Shown one piece after another: positions 14,217 through 23,435 of a stretch of 26,687 bases of DNA. The stretch lies in contig CAMLIF010000048.1 of the NCBI GenBank assembly GCA_946479985.1, positions 1 through 26,687 on the forward strand, written 5' to 3'. Each line of letters opens with the position of its first letter. Position 1 is the first letter of the stretch. This DNA comes from an uncultured Flavobacteriales bacterium. Lineage in GTDB: Bacteria > Bacteroidota > Bacteroidia > Flavobacteriales > Crocinitomicaceae. The notes beneath the pieces are model-generated. The model was given only the letters and a program-made list of their open reading frames with translations. It ran no database searches and had not been told where the DNA came from. The translations under genes and the position numbers were made by a program.

Positions 14217-16832
14217 TTATTTCAAAAAGGCTTTTGCCTCAGTAAGTGCTTTTTCCAATCCTGCTGCATTTTTACCACCTGCAGTTGCGAAGAACGCCTG
14301 TCCGCCCCCGCCACCCTGAATGTGCGCTGCTACTGATTTTACCACTGATCCTGCGTTCCAGCCTTTCGAAGAAACCAAAGCTTCATCGATCAAAACACTG
14401 ATCGCACATTTATCTGCTTCTTTCGAACCTATAATAGCAACCAGGTTCTGAACTTCTCCTTTTAACTGGAATAAAATATCTTTCACAGAACCTGCATCCA
14501 GATCAATGATTGCATCCAGGTAAGCATTCTCACCAATAGAAGTGATTTTCGATTTCAGTTCTGCCTTTACCAAACGAGCCTGATCTTTTTTGAATCCTTC
14601 AACTTGTTTTAAAAGCTCATTGTTTCTGATCATCAGATCTTCTACAGCTTTTGCCAAATCTTTCGGATTCTTCAACAGGTCATTCAATTCCTGCACTTTC
14701 GAGTTTTGCGATTTATAGTATAACTCAACTGCATCGTTCGTAATGGCTTCAATTCTGCGAATTCCGGCTGCAACTGCAGATTCTGACTGAATGCGGAATA
14801 AACCGATCTGACCCGTATTCTGAACATGTGTTCCACCACAAAGCTCAATGGATTCACCGAATTTGATTACACGAACCGTATCACCGTATTTCTCTCCGAA
14901 AAGCGCCATTGCACCCATTTCCTGAGCAGCATCAATCGGAACATCACGACTTTCTTCCAACGACATGTTCTGACGGATTCCATCAATAACAATTGCTTCA
15001 ATTTTCGCCAGTTCCTCATCAGTTACTTTCGTAAAGTGCGAGAAATCAAAACGCAGATAATTTGGATTTACCAATGAACCTTTTTGTTCTACATGCGGCC
15101 CAAGAACAGTTCTAAGTGCATGATGCAGCAAATGCGTTGCCGAGTGATTGCTTGCTGATAAACGACGTGCTTCCTCATTTACGCGAGCCGTATACTGGCC
15201 TTCAATTTTTGTTGGCAGTTCTTCGACCAAATGTATAATGAGTCCGTTTTCTTTTTTTGTATCGAAAATGGTTACCGATTCGTTTGCATTTGAAATAGTT
15301 CCGGTATCTCCAACTTGTCCGCCACCTTCAGCATAAAAAGGAGTTAAATTGAATACCAACTGGTAAAATGAACGCTGTTTTTGTTTCACTTTACGGTATT
15401 TAACGATCTCAACTGTTGTAGTTAAATGGTCGTAACCAACAAATTCTTCTTCCGAATCTTTTTTCAGAATAACCCAGTCGTCGGTTTCAATACTTGTTGC
15501 AGCGCGTGAACGTTCTTTTTGTTTTTGGAGTTCGGTATCAAATCCGTCTTCATCCACCAGCAGGTTATTTTCTCTTGCAATCAGTGAGGTTAAATCGATG
15601 GGGAAACCGAACGTATCATACAATTCAAAAACTGCAGGTCCCTGCAAAATAGTTTCACCCGATTTACGCACCTGGGCAATCAGGTTATCCATACGTTTCA
15701 ATCCTTGCTCCAGCGTTTTGAAGAAACTATTTTCCTCTTCACGGATCACTTTTTCAATGATCTCACCCTGATTTCTCAATTCAACAAAGGCTTCGCCCAT
15801 TACTTGACCGAGAACTCTTGACAAGCCTGATAAAAACGATTCCTGCAAACCAAGTGTCTGGTAACCGTAACGAACAGCTCTTCTTAAGATTCTGCGGATT
15901 ACGTAACCGGCGCCGGTATTCGACGGTAATTGTCCGTCGGCGATTGAAAAAGCAATAGCACGCACGTGATCTGCGATTACACGCAATGCAATATCCGTTG
16001 CATCGTTTTCGCCATATTTTTTACCCGAAACTTTCTCCATGTGCTGAATTAAGGTCTGGAATAAATCGATATCGTAATTGGAAGTTTTTCCCTGAAGTGT
16101 CATAGCCAAACGTTCCAATCCCATTCCTGTATCAACGTGTGTTGCAGGCAATGGCTCCAAACTTCCGTTTGCTTTGCGGTTAAACTGCATGAAAACATTG
16201 TTCCAGATCTCAATTACCTGCGGATGGTCCTGGTTTACGAATTGTTTCCCGGGAACAGCCAAGCGTTCAGCTTCCGGACGGTTATCCACATGAATTTCGG
16301 TACACGGTCCGCAAGGCCCGGTATCACCCATTTCCCAAAAGTTATCTTTTTTAGAAGCAAGAAGAATACGATCTTCAGCTATAAAGCGTTTCCAGATATC
16401 ATACGATTCCTGATCTTTAGGAACTCCGTCGGCAGTATCACCTTCAAAAACTGTAACATATAAACGATCGACCGGGATTTTGTAAACTTCTGTCAGCAAT
16501 TCCCAAGCCCACGAAATAGCTTCTTCTTTGAAATAATCACCAAACGACCAGTTTCCGAGCATTTCGAACATGGTGTGGTGGTAAGTATCAACACCTACTT
16601 CTTCCAAATCGTTGTGCTTTCCTGAAACACGCAGACATTTTTGAGAATTGGCTACACGCGGATTTTTCGGCACGGCATTTCCCAAAAAGTAATCTTTAAA
16701 CTGGTTCATACCGGCGTTCGTAAACATCAATGTTGGATCGTTTTTAACTACCATTGGCGCCGAAGGCACAATTTGATGTTGTTTCGAAGCGAAAAATTCG
16801 AAGTAATGATTGCGAATCTCTTGTACTGTCAT
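14217..16832 (-). CDS. alaS: Alanyl-tRNA synthetase
   Basis: Charges tRNA-Ala in the cytoplasm. Domains in order: a class II catalytic core opening with the family hallmark EIRNHYFEFFASKQHQIVPS and continuing PTLMFTNAGMNQFKDYFLG and GDNF-type DNFWEMGDTGPCGPCTEIH; a tRNA-recognition helix region with ADHVRAIAFSIADGQLPSN and GYVIRRILRRAVRYG; the editing domain with HxxxH in NHSATHLLHH (about 561-565) and CGGTH (about 663-667); and a C-Ala domain ending with GGGGGQAFFATAGGKN. Its 871 residues are full length. The ATG at 16832 begins MTVQEIRNHY, the expected N-terminus. A perfect -7 box lies 41 bp upstream. Nothing is unusual within the protein. Confidence 0.99.
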   Translation of the reverse strand: MTVQEIRNHYFEFFASKQHQIVPSAPMVVKNDPTLMFTNAGMNQFKDYFLGNAVPKNPRVANSQKCLRVSGKHNDLEEVGVDTYHHTMFEMLGNWSFGDYFKEEAISWAWELLTEVYKIPVDRLYVTVFEGDTADGVPKDQESYDIWKRFIAEDRILLASKKDNFWEMGDTGPCGPCTEIHVDNRPEAERLAVPGKQFVNQDHPQVIEIWNNVFMQFNRKANGSLEPLPATHVDTGMGLERLAMTLQGKTSNYDIDLFQTLIQHMEKVSGKKYGENDATDIALRVIADHVRAIAFSIADGQLPSNTGAGYVIRRILRRAVRYGYQTLGLQESFLSGLSRVLGQVMGEAFVELRNQGEIIEKVIREEENSFFKTLEQGLKRMDNLIAQVRKSGETILQGPAVFELYDTFGFPIDLTSLIARENNLLVDEDGFDTELQKQKERSRAATSIETDDWVILKKDSEEEFVGYDHLTTTVEIVKYRKVKQKQRSFYQLVFNLTPFYAEGGGQVGDTGTISNANESVTIFDTKKENGLIIHLVEELPTKIEGQYTARVNEEARRLSASNHSATHLLHHALRTVLGPHVEQKGSLVNPNYLRFDFSHFTKVTDEELAKIEAIVIDGIRQNMSLEESRDVPIDAAQEMGAMALFGEKYGDTVRVIKFGESIELCGGTHVQNTGQIGLFRIQSESAVAAGIRRIEAITNDAVELYYKSQNSKVQELNDLLKNPKDLAKAVEDLMIRNNELLKQVEGFKKDQARLVKAELKSKITSIGENAYLDAIIDLDAGSVKDILFQLKGEVQNLVAIIGSKEADKCAISVLIDEALVSSKGWNAGSVVKSVAAHIQGGGGGQAFFATAGGKNAAGLEKALTEAKAFLK

Positions 16833-16873
16833 TGTTGCGTTTCTTGAAGACTAAAGTCTATGTTTTATGAGCG

Positions 16874-16881
16874 CAAAGATA
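16874..16881 (-). promoter_or_regulatory. alaS -7 box
   Basis: Minus-strand TATCTTTG matches TAnnTTTG perfectly, 41 bp before the alaS ATG. I see no TTG at the usual -33 spacing. The leader implied is about 35 nt and contains no obvious T-box or other riboswitch. Confidence 0.5.
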
Positions 16882-16894
16882 GCTAAAAGAGGAA

Positions 16895-16917
16895 CACTTC
16901 GGCTCCGCTCAGTATGA
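16895..16917. repeat. Possible dispersed-repeat fragment upstream of alaS
   Basis: The stretch around CTTCGGCTCCGCTCAG is GC-richer than its surroundings and resembles short intergenic sequences of the type CTTCGACTCCGCTCAG that I recall as recurring in Bacteroidota genomes. Only one copy is in this window, so repeat status rests on memory. It is followed by a purine-rich run (two GAGGAAA units). Confidence 0.3.
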
Positions 16918-16966
16918 AAAGAGGAAAGAGGAAAGAATCTTACCTTATCTAATCGAGCGAATTATG

Positions 16967-17036
16967 AATTATCAATACAGCAATTATCAAGAAAGACAAA
17001 TCCACTTGGTAATTGCTAATTATTCCATTGATAATT
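16967..17036. repeat. Long AT-rich nested inverted repeat after the ABC permease gene
   Basis: Outer arms AATTATCAAT (16967-16976) and ATTGATAATT (17027-17036) pair perfectly over 10 bp. Inner arms AGCAATTATCAAG (16979-16991) and CTTGGTAATTGCT (17005-17017) pair 12 of 13 around a 13-base loop. It starts 3 bases after the permease stop on the minus strand. No T-run follows on either strand, so it is not a classical terminator. It may act as an mRNA 3'-end stabiliser or be a small mobile or REP-like element. Confidence 0.55.
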
Positions 17037-17038
17037 TT

Positions 17039-18781
17039 CTAATCCGGTTTCGCAATCAGTTTTTTGATCGTCAGCGTGTACAACAGAATTCCAACAGCAG
17101 AAAGTGTAAATATAAATCCCGGGTCTTCGATCCATTCTTTCAGGAAAATGTATTTAGTCTGATAATAATCACATTCCTGAATGTCGGTTTTAGTCAAAAA
17201 AACCAGCAATCCGGCAATTCCAATCAGAAAAACAGTTGAAATCAAGCCTGTAAGATATCCCAACGCGTGCGTTATTCTCCTGGAAGCACCCTGCTTCAAC
17301 AAATTGAGCACATAAAAAATGATGATTCCTGCGGCAAAAGACAATGGAACAAAGAAGAGGTGATCATCACTTCTAACCATAGAATACAGCAATACGCAAA
17401 GCATGACGTTGATGATGATCAACACACCTGTAACCGGAATTGTGACAACCAGAATAATGAAATCGGCAAATGAAAACATCAGAAACAAAAACGCCAGACC
17501 AAGTGCTATAATCAGAAAGATCATTGCTTCAACATAAAATGATTTCCAATAGTAGCAGTTTTTAGCATTTTGGAATACATTTCTAAGTTGCGAATTATCA
17601 ATCATAAAGAACCGATCTGTTCCATTGTATTCTTCCAGATCGGCAAGTGTTGTGTTCCGCGACTGCTCCTTGCGTTTCTCTACTGCAAGAAGATATGCTC
17701 TGCCGTAACCCGTGATGTTTGACTCATAGTAATCATTATACTCGTAAGATTTCAAACCATTATCAACAAAAGCATTCAGGAATTCTCCATTGTGTTTGCT
17801 AAAATAGTGTGCTATTACATTTGAATTGAAAGCATGGGGAACATCATATTTATTCAGGAACGCCTCAAATTGGTCCAATTCCTTTTTGATTTTCATCCGG
17901 CTTCCTGAGATTTCCCGGATCTGATTATTGAACTTTAAACTTCCGTTGGAATAATCCCCGTAATAGTAGTAATAATCATAAAATGAGTTAGACGGCTCTT
18001 TATTGTAATCATCAAAAGAAATGAATTCGTCTACCAGGTAATTTACAGTGATTGTTTGATCCAGATATTCTTGCGGAACATCTCTGAAACCACTAAAACA
18101 TTCCGAATAGGTATTATCGCATTCGATATAGGTTTTTTCTGTTTTTAAACATTGAACAATTATATCGTTATTGGTAAGTGTATCATTGTTTTCAGGATGG
18201 GAAAATGGCTCGTAATCACAAGTATTCACTTCTCCTATAGCCCATGCATTTTCAGGAAGAATTTGATAGCCCGGATTCCGCAATTCAAATAATCTCTTGA
18301 AATCGTAGTCATTGGCATCAGTAGGTAAAAAAGCCTGAGCACGGTTTACCATTGTCAGTTCTTTCTTCAAATCGTTGTAATTGGCTAGCTGACCAACTTT
18401 CGCATATACTCCGGACCGGAAACTCAAATACGGTGTAACGATGAGTAAGAAATTGATAAAAAGGAGAATCAGTAATCGTGTGAAGTAGAATTTTTTAATG
18501 GGATACAAGTGCCTAACCGCGCTCTTCTTGAAATAAGCAATTGCCCATAGAATAAGGAACATAATTGCGACAAGCAAATAGAAATAAATGGCATAAGAAT
18601 CAATGAAAATTTCTTCGCTGATTCGATTCCGAAGCACTTTCAGGTTGACATAAGTAAATCCCCAAAACCAAAACGCAAGGTTTACCAGGATACTGATCGG
18701 TAAAACATAATGCAGCTTGGTCATCCAGATCAACGGATGGTTTTCGATTAAATATTGGTCTAGTTTATTGAGCAATTTCAT
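17039..18781 (-). CDS. Polytopic membrane partner of an ABC ATPase
   Basis: A 580-residue inner-membrane protein without a clear match to FtsX, MacB or classical ABC-2 permeases. Three membrane helices lie at about 25-45, 62-84 and 100-119. A long extracytoplasmic segment (about 120-400) rich in Tyr, Asn and Asp follows (for example SFYDYYYYYGDYSN). Five helices fill the last 170 residues. The N-terminal LDQYLIENHPLIWMTKLHYVL is an amphipathic stretch I associate with Bacteroidota membrane proteins encoded beside ABC ATPases. I chose the ATG at 18781, which overlaps the 3' end of the ATPase gene by 17 bp; the longer frame from 18835 lies inside that gene. The overlap and order indicate one transporter or mechanotransmission complex. 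The substrate is unknown. Confidence 0.75.
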   Translation of the reverse strand: MKLLNKLDQYLIENHPLIWMTKLHYVLPISILVNLAFWFWGFTYVNLKVLRNRISEEIFIDSYAIYFYLLVAIMFLILWAIAYFKKSAVRHLYPIKKFYFTRLLILLFINFLLIVTPYLSFRSGVYAKVGQLANYNDLKKELTMVNRAQAFLPTDANDYDFKRLFELRNPGYQILPENAWAIGEVNTCDYEPFSHPENNDTLTNNDIIVQCLKTEKTYIECDNTYSECFSGFRDVPQEYLDQTITVNYLVDEFISFDDYNKEPSNSFYDYYYYYGDYSNGSLKFNNQIREISGSRMKIKKELDQFEAFLNKYDVPHAFNSNVIAHYFSKHNGEFLNAFVDNGLKSYEYNDYYESNITGYGRAYLLAVEKRKEQSRNTTLADLEEYNGTDRFFMIDNSQLRNVFQNAKNCYYWKSFYVEAMIFLIIALGLAFLFLMFSFADFIILVVTIPVTGVLIIINVMLCVLLYSMVRSDDHLFFVPLSFAAGIIIFYVLNLLKQGASRRITHALGYLTGLISTVFLIGIAGLLVFLTKTDIQECDYYQTKYIFLKEWIEDPGFIFTLSAVGILLYTLTIKKLIAKPD

Positions 18782-19940
18782 TGGAATCTGTTTTGATGAA
18801 TAAGCGGCGAGTGGATGCTGAAATATCCCGTACATAGCGAATTTCGACGTTATTGTCGATTAAGCACTGCAGCGCTCTATTCATAATTTGCTGTTCTTTG
18901 AATTCGGCTATAAAAACACCGCCGTTATAGGTTAAACTGGATAAGCCAACCGTTGAGAGCATTCGCTGCAACAGTTCTTTTTCGCAATTAACGTCCAACT
19001 CAAGAATGGAGTGCTGTTCCGCTAAATGGTTATCGTTTTGGTTTACATAAACGGCTTTTCCTTCTTTCAGGAAGATCAGTCGATCGGCCACTTTTTCCAC
19101 TTCAAAGAGCTGCTGTGAACTCAGGATGATTCCAACCGGGTTGGAAATACTGCTCGCCAGATTTTTCAGGTCTTCCAGTATCAGCTGCTGTGCAAGCACA
19201 TCCAGGTTTGCCAATGGCTCATCCAGCAATAGCAATTTTGGCGAACGCAAAAACGTTCGTGCCAGCTCAAAACGCATTTTATAACCGGAAGAAAGCTCGT
19301 TCCATTGATGTTTGCGGAATTTCCAAAGTCCGAAACGAATGATATAGAGATTCACCAGCAATTCGTTTTCTTCGCCTTTTATTCCGTAATGACAAGCCGT
19401 AAATTTCAGGTTACTCATTAATGAACCGTACCATTTCGGGGTACGCTGCGGAATATATGTCAACTTTGTTCTGAGGTCGTAATCGCCCAGATTATTTAAT
19501 TCTCCGAAATAGGTGATTTCGCCGGCAGTGTATTTGAGATCTTGCGCCAAAATTCTTAACAGCGAAGTTTTACCGTTTCCATTTTCTCCTACCAATCCCC
19601 ATACTTCTCCTGTAGAAACTTCCAGGTTAATCGGTTTCATGGTGAAATTGCTTCGGCGATAACGTTTTTGAAGATTTGTCACTTCAAACAACTGCATTTT
19701 GCTGCTTGCCTGTATGTTCAGTTCGCGTAAACGATTCAAACAATCGGTTAGTTGCTGCGACAACCCAAACTTATCTGTTTCATTTTCTTCCTGCCATTCT
19801 GCAATGGCAACCGCTTCTTTGTAAAAATCAAGATTCTTAGAATCCAGAACACAATCTATAAACAAACGGTACCCCAGATCAACATCACCGTGCTGAATAT
19901 GACTGAGACATTTGTCTACCTTTAGTTGAAACTCACTCAT
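18765..19940 (-). CDS. ABC transporter ATP-binding protein with N-terminal extension
   Basis: A cytoplasmic nucleotide-binding subunit of 391 residues. Residues 1-80 form an extra charged, helical region (MSEFQLKVDKCLSHIQHGDV...) not usual in ABC ATPases. The ATPase domain follows: Walker A GENGNGKT (118-125), Q-loop IPQR (about 165), signature LSSGY (216-220), Walker B LLLLDE (236-241) and D-loop NLD. The switch-histidine position reads SSQQLFE (Gln276) instead of the usual His, which may weaken hydrolysis or reflect a subfamily trait. A C-terminal 100-residue extension (from about 300) follows. It overlaps the membrane gene downstream by 17 bp. Substrate and direction are unknown; the ABC-2-exporter-like sequence suggests export or envelope remodelling. 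Confidence 0.88.
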   Translation of the reverse strand: MSEFQLKVDKCLSHIQHGDVDLGYRLFIDCVLDSKNLDFYKEAVAIAEWQEENETDKFGLSQQLTDCLNRLRELNIQASSKMQLFEVTNLQKRYRRSNFTMKPINLEVSTGEVWGLVGENGNGKTSLLRILAQDLKYTAGEITYFGELNNLGDYDLRTKLTYIPQRTPKWYGSLMSNLKFTACHYGIKGEENELLVNLYIIRFGLWKFRKHQWNELSSGYKMRFELARTFLRSPKLLLLDEPLANLDVLAQQLILEDLKNLASSISNPVGIILSSQQLFEVEKVADRLIFLKEGKAVYVNQNDNHLAEQHSILELDVNCEKELLQRMLSTVGLSSLTYNGGVFIAEFKEQQIMNRALQCLIDNNVEIRYVRDISASTRRLFIKTDSNEIAQ

Positions 19941-20044
19941 TCATTTATGAATTAATACTTTCTAAACGTTCAAATACGAAAGCTCATTCATCAATGTTGA
20001 ACTCCGGTAAAGGTAAACGTCCAAAAAAAAGAATATTAAAAAAC

Positions 20045-21727
20045 CTAGCTCTTCCTTCTCAGGATCAATCGAAGGACCATTATGATCGCGATAACAACCG
20101 TTACAACGAAGAAATAGTCAGGAAATTCACCAAAAATCCGGTGCTCCTGCAATTTGCCTTTTACTTCGATTCGCTGAATATTGAAAATTTTCAAAAGTGT
20201 TGAACAAATAACCAGGACACCGATCAGTAAATACGAGCCTATGAGATATACATGATTTCGGATTTGCTTGTTGGTAGTTCCTTTTTCATCAAGTAAGATC
20301 TTGTGGCGTAAACCTTCCGTTTTGAAGGTAGAAACAATCTCCTTGACGTCTCGCGGAAATCCGTCCAGGAAATACAAATAATCTTCTGCCGCACCAATAA
20401 TTTTCGATTTGATGCTTGTCCAGGAAAAACTCTCGAGAATCTTTTCTTTCGCATAAGGACGGATCATATCAATCAGCGACAGTTTAGCATTGAGTGATTC
20501 AGCAACTTTCTGAATAGTTACAAGCGTTTTAAGCAGCATGTACAAGTTACTTGGGATCTTGATCTCGTACCTCATCAATAATTTGAACGTATCGGTAAAT
20601 AAATTCGAGAATTCAACCTTGTCGTAAGGCAGATAGGAATATTTATGTATCAATTCATCTATGTCGAATTCCAGATCTTCTCGTTCTTTCAAATAATGCA
20701 CCTGGGTTAAAAGCAGCAAACTCTTCACAATCTTGTGCGGGTTCTTATCAGCGAAACCAATTAAGAAGTTGATCAATCCGGTAATTTGCTTTGGTTTCAG
20801 CGAAGCACACATTCCGTGATCGATCATTACAATCTGGTTGTTCCCGCGAATAAACAAGTTTCCCGGATGCGGATCTGCATGGAAAAACCCATGTTTCAGG
20901 ATCATTGTGAGAATGATATTTACTCCGTTTTCAGCAATTTGCTGCGGATTATAACCTTCTTCTTTCAAAACTGCTGCAGACTGTGGCACTGTTCCTTCAA
21001 TGTATTCCATAACCAGTAATCGCGGTGTACAATGCCGTTCGTAAACTTTTGGAATATAACAACGCTCATCGCCCGCAAACATGTGCCGGAAACGAAGCAT
21101 ATTGGAAACCTCATTGTTGAAATCAAGTTCTTTCAGGATCGATTCACCGAAATCTTCGACAAACGCCACGATGTTAAATGAATTCAGTTCAGGGAAACCA
21201 CGCTGAATTTTCATGGCGAGAAGACGAATCAGGATGATATCCAGTTTAATCTTGGTTTGAACCCCGGGCCGCTGAACTTTCAGCACTACTCTTTCACCAT
21301 TTTTCTTTAGACGGGCAAGATAGACTTGTGCTATGGAAGCAGACGCAATATGTTCAGTACTGAATTCAGAAAAAACATTTGATATAGCATCACCCAATTC
21401 CTGTTCAATGATGGCAATTGCGTGATCATCATCGAACGGGCGGGCCGCCGACTGCAGTTTTTTCAATTCGATGCGAAGATTTTCAGATGCCAGGTCGGGT
21501 CTGTCGGCAAGTATTTGACCGAATTTAATGTATGTTGGCCCCAAATCTTCAATAATGTATCGCAAACGCTCGGCACGTGTCATTCTTCTTCTTCCTTTCC
21601 GATCGAAGAGTTTTCGGAGGAAACCTGTGGTCAGCCAATTTTGAATTCCGTGTTTTAACAGGATTCCAATAATTGTTAGCAGTCGAAAGAAGTTTCTAAT
21701 AAATTGTCGAAATCTGAAAATCCACAT
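20045..21727 (-). CDS. ABC1/AarF/UbiB-family atypical kinase
   Basis: A 560-residue member of the UbiB/ADCK protein-kinase-like family, which supports quinone or isoprenoid lipid metabolism at the inner membrane. Hallmarks are the KxGQ motif in YIKFGQILADRPDL (Lys68-Gln71), the Ala-rich nucleotide loop ASASIAQVY (about 128-136) that replaces the Gly-rich loop of classical kinases, Lys150 in VVLKVQRPG, the catalytic ADPHPGN, and the metal-binding IDHGMCASL. Two C-terminal membrane helices (YLLIGVLVICSTLLKI and FFVVTVVIAIIMVLRLIL) tether it. The length matches UbiB. In a menaquinone-using phylum its role is less defined. The gene stands alone, with its own -7 box. Confidence 0.92.
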   Translation of the reverse strand: MWIFRFRQFIRNFFRLLTIIGILLKHGIQNWLTTGFLRKLFDRKGRRRMTRAERLRYIIEDLGPTYIKFGQILADRPDLASENLRIELKKLQSAARPFDDDHAIAIIEQELGDAISNVFSEFSTEHIASASIAQVYLARLKKNGERVVLKVQRPGVQTKIKLDIILIRLLAMKIQRGFPELNSFNIVAFVEDFGESILKELDFNNEVSNMLRFRHMFAGDERCYIPKVYERHCTPRLLVMEYIEGTVPQSAAVLKEEGYNPQQIAENGVNIILTMILKHGFFHADPHPGNLFIRGNNQIVMIDHGMCASLKPKQITGLINFLIGFADKNPHKIVKSLLLLTQVHYLKEREDLEFDIDELIHKYSYLPYDKVEFSNLFTDTFKLLMRYEIKIPSNLYMLLKTLVTIQKVAESLNAKLSLIDMIRPYAKEKILESFSWTSIKSKIIGAAEDYLYFLDGFPRDVKEIVSTFKTEGLRHKILLDEKGTTNKQIRNHVYLIGSYLLIGVLVICSTLLKIFNIQRIEVKGKLQEHRIFGEFPDYFFVVTVVIAIIMVLRLILRRKS

Positions 21728-21745
21728 GTTTGTTTGATTTTAGTT

Positions 21746-21753
21746 CAAAAATA
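21746..21753 (-). promoter_or_regulatory. -7 box of the UbiB-family gene
   Basis: Minus-strand TATTTTTG matches TAnnTTTG perfectly, 18 bp before the ATG at 21727. A second TTTG lies 4 bp further upstream. No TTG occurs at the usual -33 spacing. Confidence 0.45.
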
Positions 21754-21835
21754 GCACAAAGGATCATACAGTTGCTTTAAAATAGTGGAAATGGGCAGAT
21801 GATTACGGATCGGTAGATATCGTTAACAATTTTTA

Positions 21836-21843
21836 TATCTTTA
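21836..21843 (+). promoter_or_regulatory. -7-like box of the first APC transporter
   Basis: TATCTTTA matches 7 of 8 positions of the -7 consensus, 29 bp before the ATG at 21873. A short palindrome (CTATAA, AA, TTATAG at 21855-21868) lies in the leader. The promoter shares a 145-bp divergent intergenic space with the UbiB-family gene. Confidence 0.35.
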
Positions 21844-21872
21844 GCCACCCGAAACTATAAAATTATAGAATA

Positions 21873-23417
21873 ATGGCTAAAAATATATGGCGAGTAAAGC
21901 CAATGAGTGCCTTTGAGGCAGACATGAAAAAAAGCGAATTAAAACGCGTTTTAACGAAATGGGGATTAACCTCATTGGGAATTGGAGCAATAATCGGAGG
22001 AGGGATTTTTACTCTAACCGGTATTGCTGCTCATAATCATGCCGGCCCAGGTTTGGCAATTGCATTTGCTATTGCTGGTATCGGATGTCTTTTCGCTTCA
22101 TTGTGTTATGCTGAATTTGCTTCTGTCTTACCCGTAGAAGGTAGTGCATACGCTTATTCTTACGGAACAATGGGTGAAGTTTTTGCCTGGATTATTGGCT
22201 GGAATCTGATCCTGGAATACATGATGGGCGCCACCACCGTTGCAGTTGCCTGGAGTGGATATTTTGAAAAACTCCTCCATCAGTGCGGTATAAATCCCCC
22301 CATGTGGCTAATGAACGATCCTGTTACTGCTGCAACCAAAGCGCATGATATGGGAATTGCAGAGCCTTCATTCGCGTTCAATCTTCCTGCATTTTTAATT
22401 ACTTGGGTGGTAACTTCGGTTCTTGTTAAAGGAATTAAAGAAGCAGCGAAAACGAATAACCTCATCGTAATCCTGAAATTGGCTGTGGTTCTTTTCGTAA
22501 TCTTCGTTGGATTCTTCTTTATCGATACAGCAAATTACACTCCTTTCGTTCCTGAAAAAGAAATCATCGACGGTGTTTCTCACTATGGTTGGGGATTTGG
22601 CGGAGTATTAACCGCTGCGAGTATTGTATTCTTCGCCTACATTGGTTTTGATGCAGTTTCCACACAATCGGGAGAAGCTATCAACCCGAAGAAAGATGTT
22701 CCGTTTGCGATTATAGCATCTTTAATTATATGTACTGTTCTCTATATAGCCGTTTCGCTTGTATTAACAGGAATGGTTGGATTTAAAGATTTGGACATTA
22801 AGGCTCCGGTAGCGTCTGCATTTGAAGGAATCGGAATGCCATGGGCCACGGTTCTTATTACTATCGCAGCTGTAGCCGGTTTAACTTCTGTAATGTTAGT
22901 AATGATGTTGGGGCAAACACGCGTATTCTTAGGAATGGCGAAAGATGGTTTGCTACCTTTCAAAATCTTCGGTGTAGTTCATAAAAAATTCAAAACGCCT
23001 TATAGAAGTACTTTAATTGTAGGTTTGATCATCTCAATTGTTGCTTCATTGACTCCAATTGATAAGGTTGCTGAAATGTGTAGTATGGGAACTCTGTTAG
23101 CCTTCTCTATGATTTCGGTTGCCGTGTTGATTTTGAGAATCAAACAACCTGATTTGCCAAGACCGTTTAAAACGCCATTCTTGCCTGTTGTTTCTGTTCT
23201 CGGAACACTTTTCAATGTTGGTTTAATGTTCTTCGTAAAACCGGAAACCTGGGTTGCATTTTTAATCTGGACAGGTATCGGATTTTTAGTATACTTCGCT
23301 TACAGCCGAAGACACAGTAAAGTGAATCAATATAATTTCGAACAATCGTTAGGCGGGCATGATGCCATCGTAAATGTTTCAGAAAACCTGAGCGATGACG
23401 ACGACGATGACAAATAA
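21873..23417 (+). CDS. APC-superfamily amino acid permease, CAT/YfnA-like
   Basis: A 514-residue inner-membrane transporter with about 12 helices, predicted to import amino acids. After a cytoplasmic N-terminus (WRVKPMSAFEADMKKSELKR) the first helix carries the unwound substrate-binding motif GAIIGGGIFTLTG, followed by ALCYAEF-type SLCYAEFASVLPVEGSAY, and FAYIGFDAVSTQSGEA in the sixth helix. These place it in the cationic amino acid transporter group (TC 2.A.3.3). The substrate is not readable. The C-terminus ends in an acidic tail (LSDDDDDDK). It is probably monocistronic: it has its own upstream box and a strong terminator after the stop. Confidence 0.93.
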   Translation: MAKNIWRVKPMSAFEADMKKSELKRVLTKWGLTSLGIGAIIGGGIFTLTGIAAHNHAGPGLAIAFAIAGIGCLFASLCYAEFASVLPVEGSAYAYSYGTMGEVFAWIIGWNLILEYMMGATTVAVAWSGYFEKLLHQCGINPPMWLMNDPVTAATKAHDMGIAEPSFAFNLPAFLITWVVTSVLVKGIKEAAKTNNLIVILKLAVVLFVIFVGFFFIDTANYTPFVPEKEIIDGVSHYGWGFGGVLTAASIVFFAYIGFDAVSTQSGEAINPKKDVPFAIIASLIICTVLYIAVSLVLTGMVGFKDLDIKAPVASAFEGIGMPWATVLITIAAVAGLTSVMLVMMLGQTRVFLGMAKDGLLPFKIFGVVHKKFKTPYRSTLIVGLIISIVASLTPIDKVAEMCSMGTLLAFSMISVAVLILRIKQPDLPRPFKTPFLPVVSVLGTLFNVGLMFFVKPETWVAFLIWTGIGFLVYFAYSRRHSKVNQYNFEQSLGGHDAIVNVSENLSDDDDDDK

Positions 23418-23435
23418 ACTGAAATCTATTTATAG

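Noticed and set aside
16833..16873. T-box or other riboswitch in the alaS leader
   Set aside because: The leader from the -7 box is only about 35 nt, too short for such a structure.
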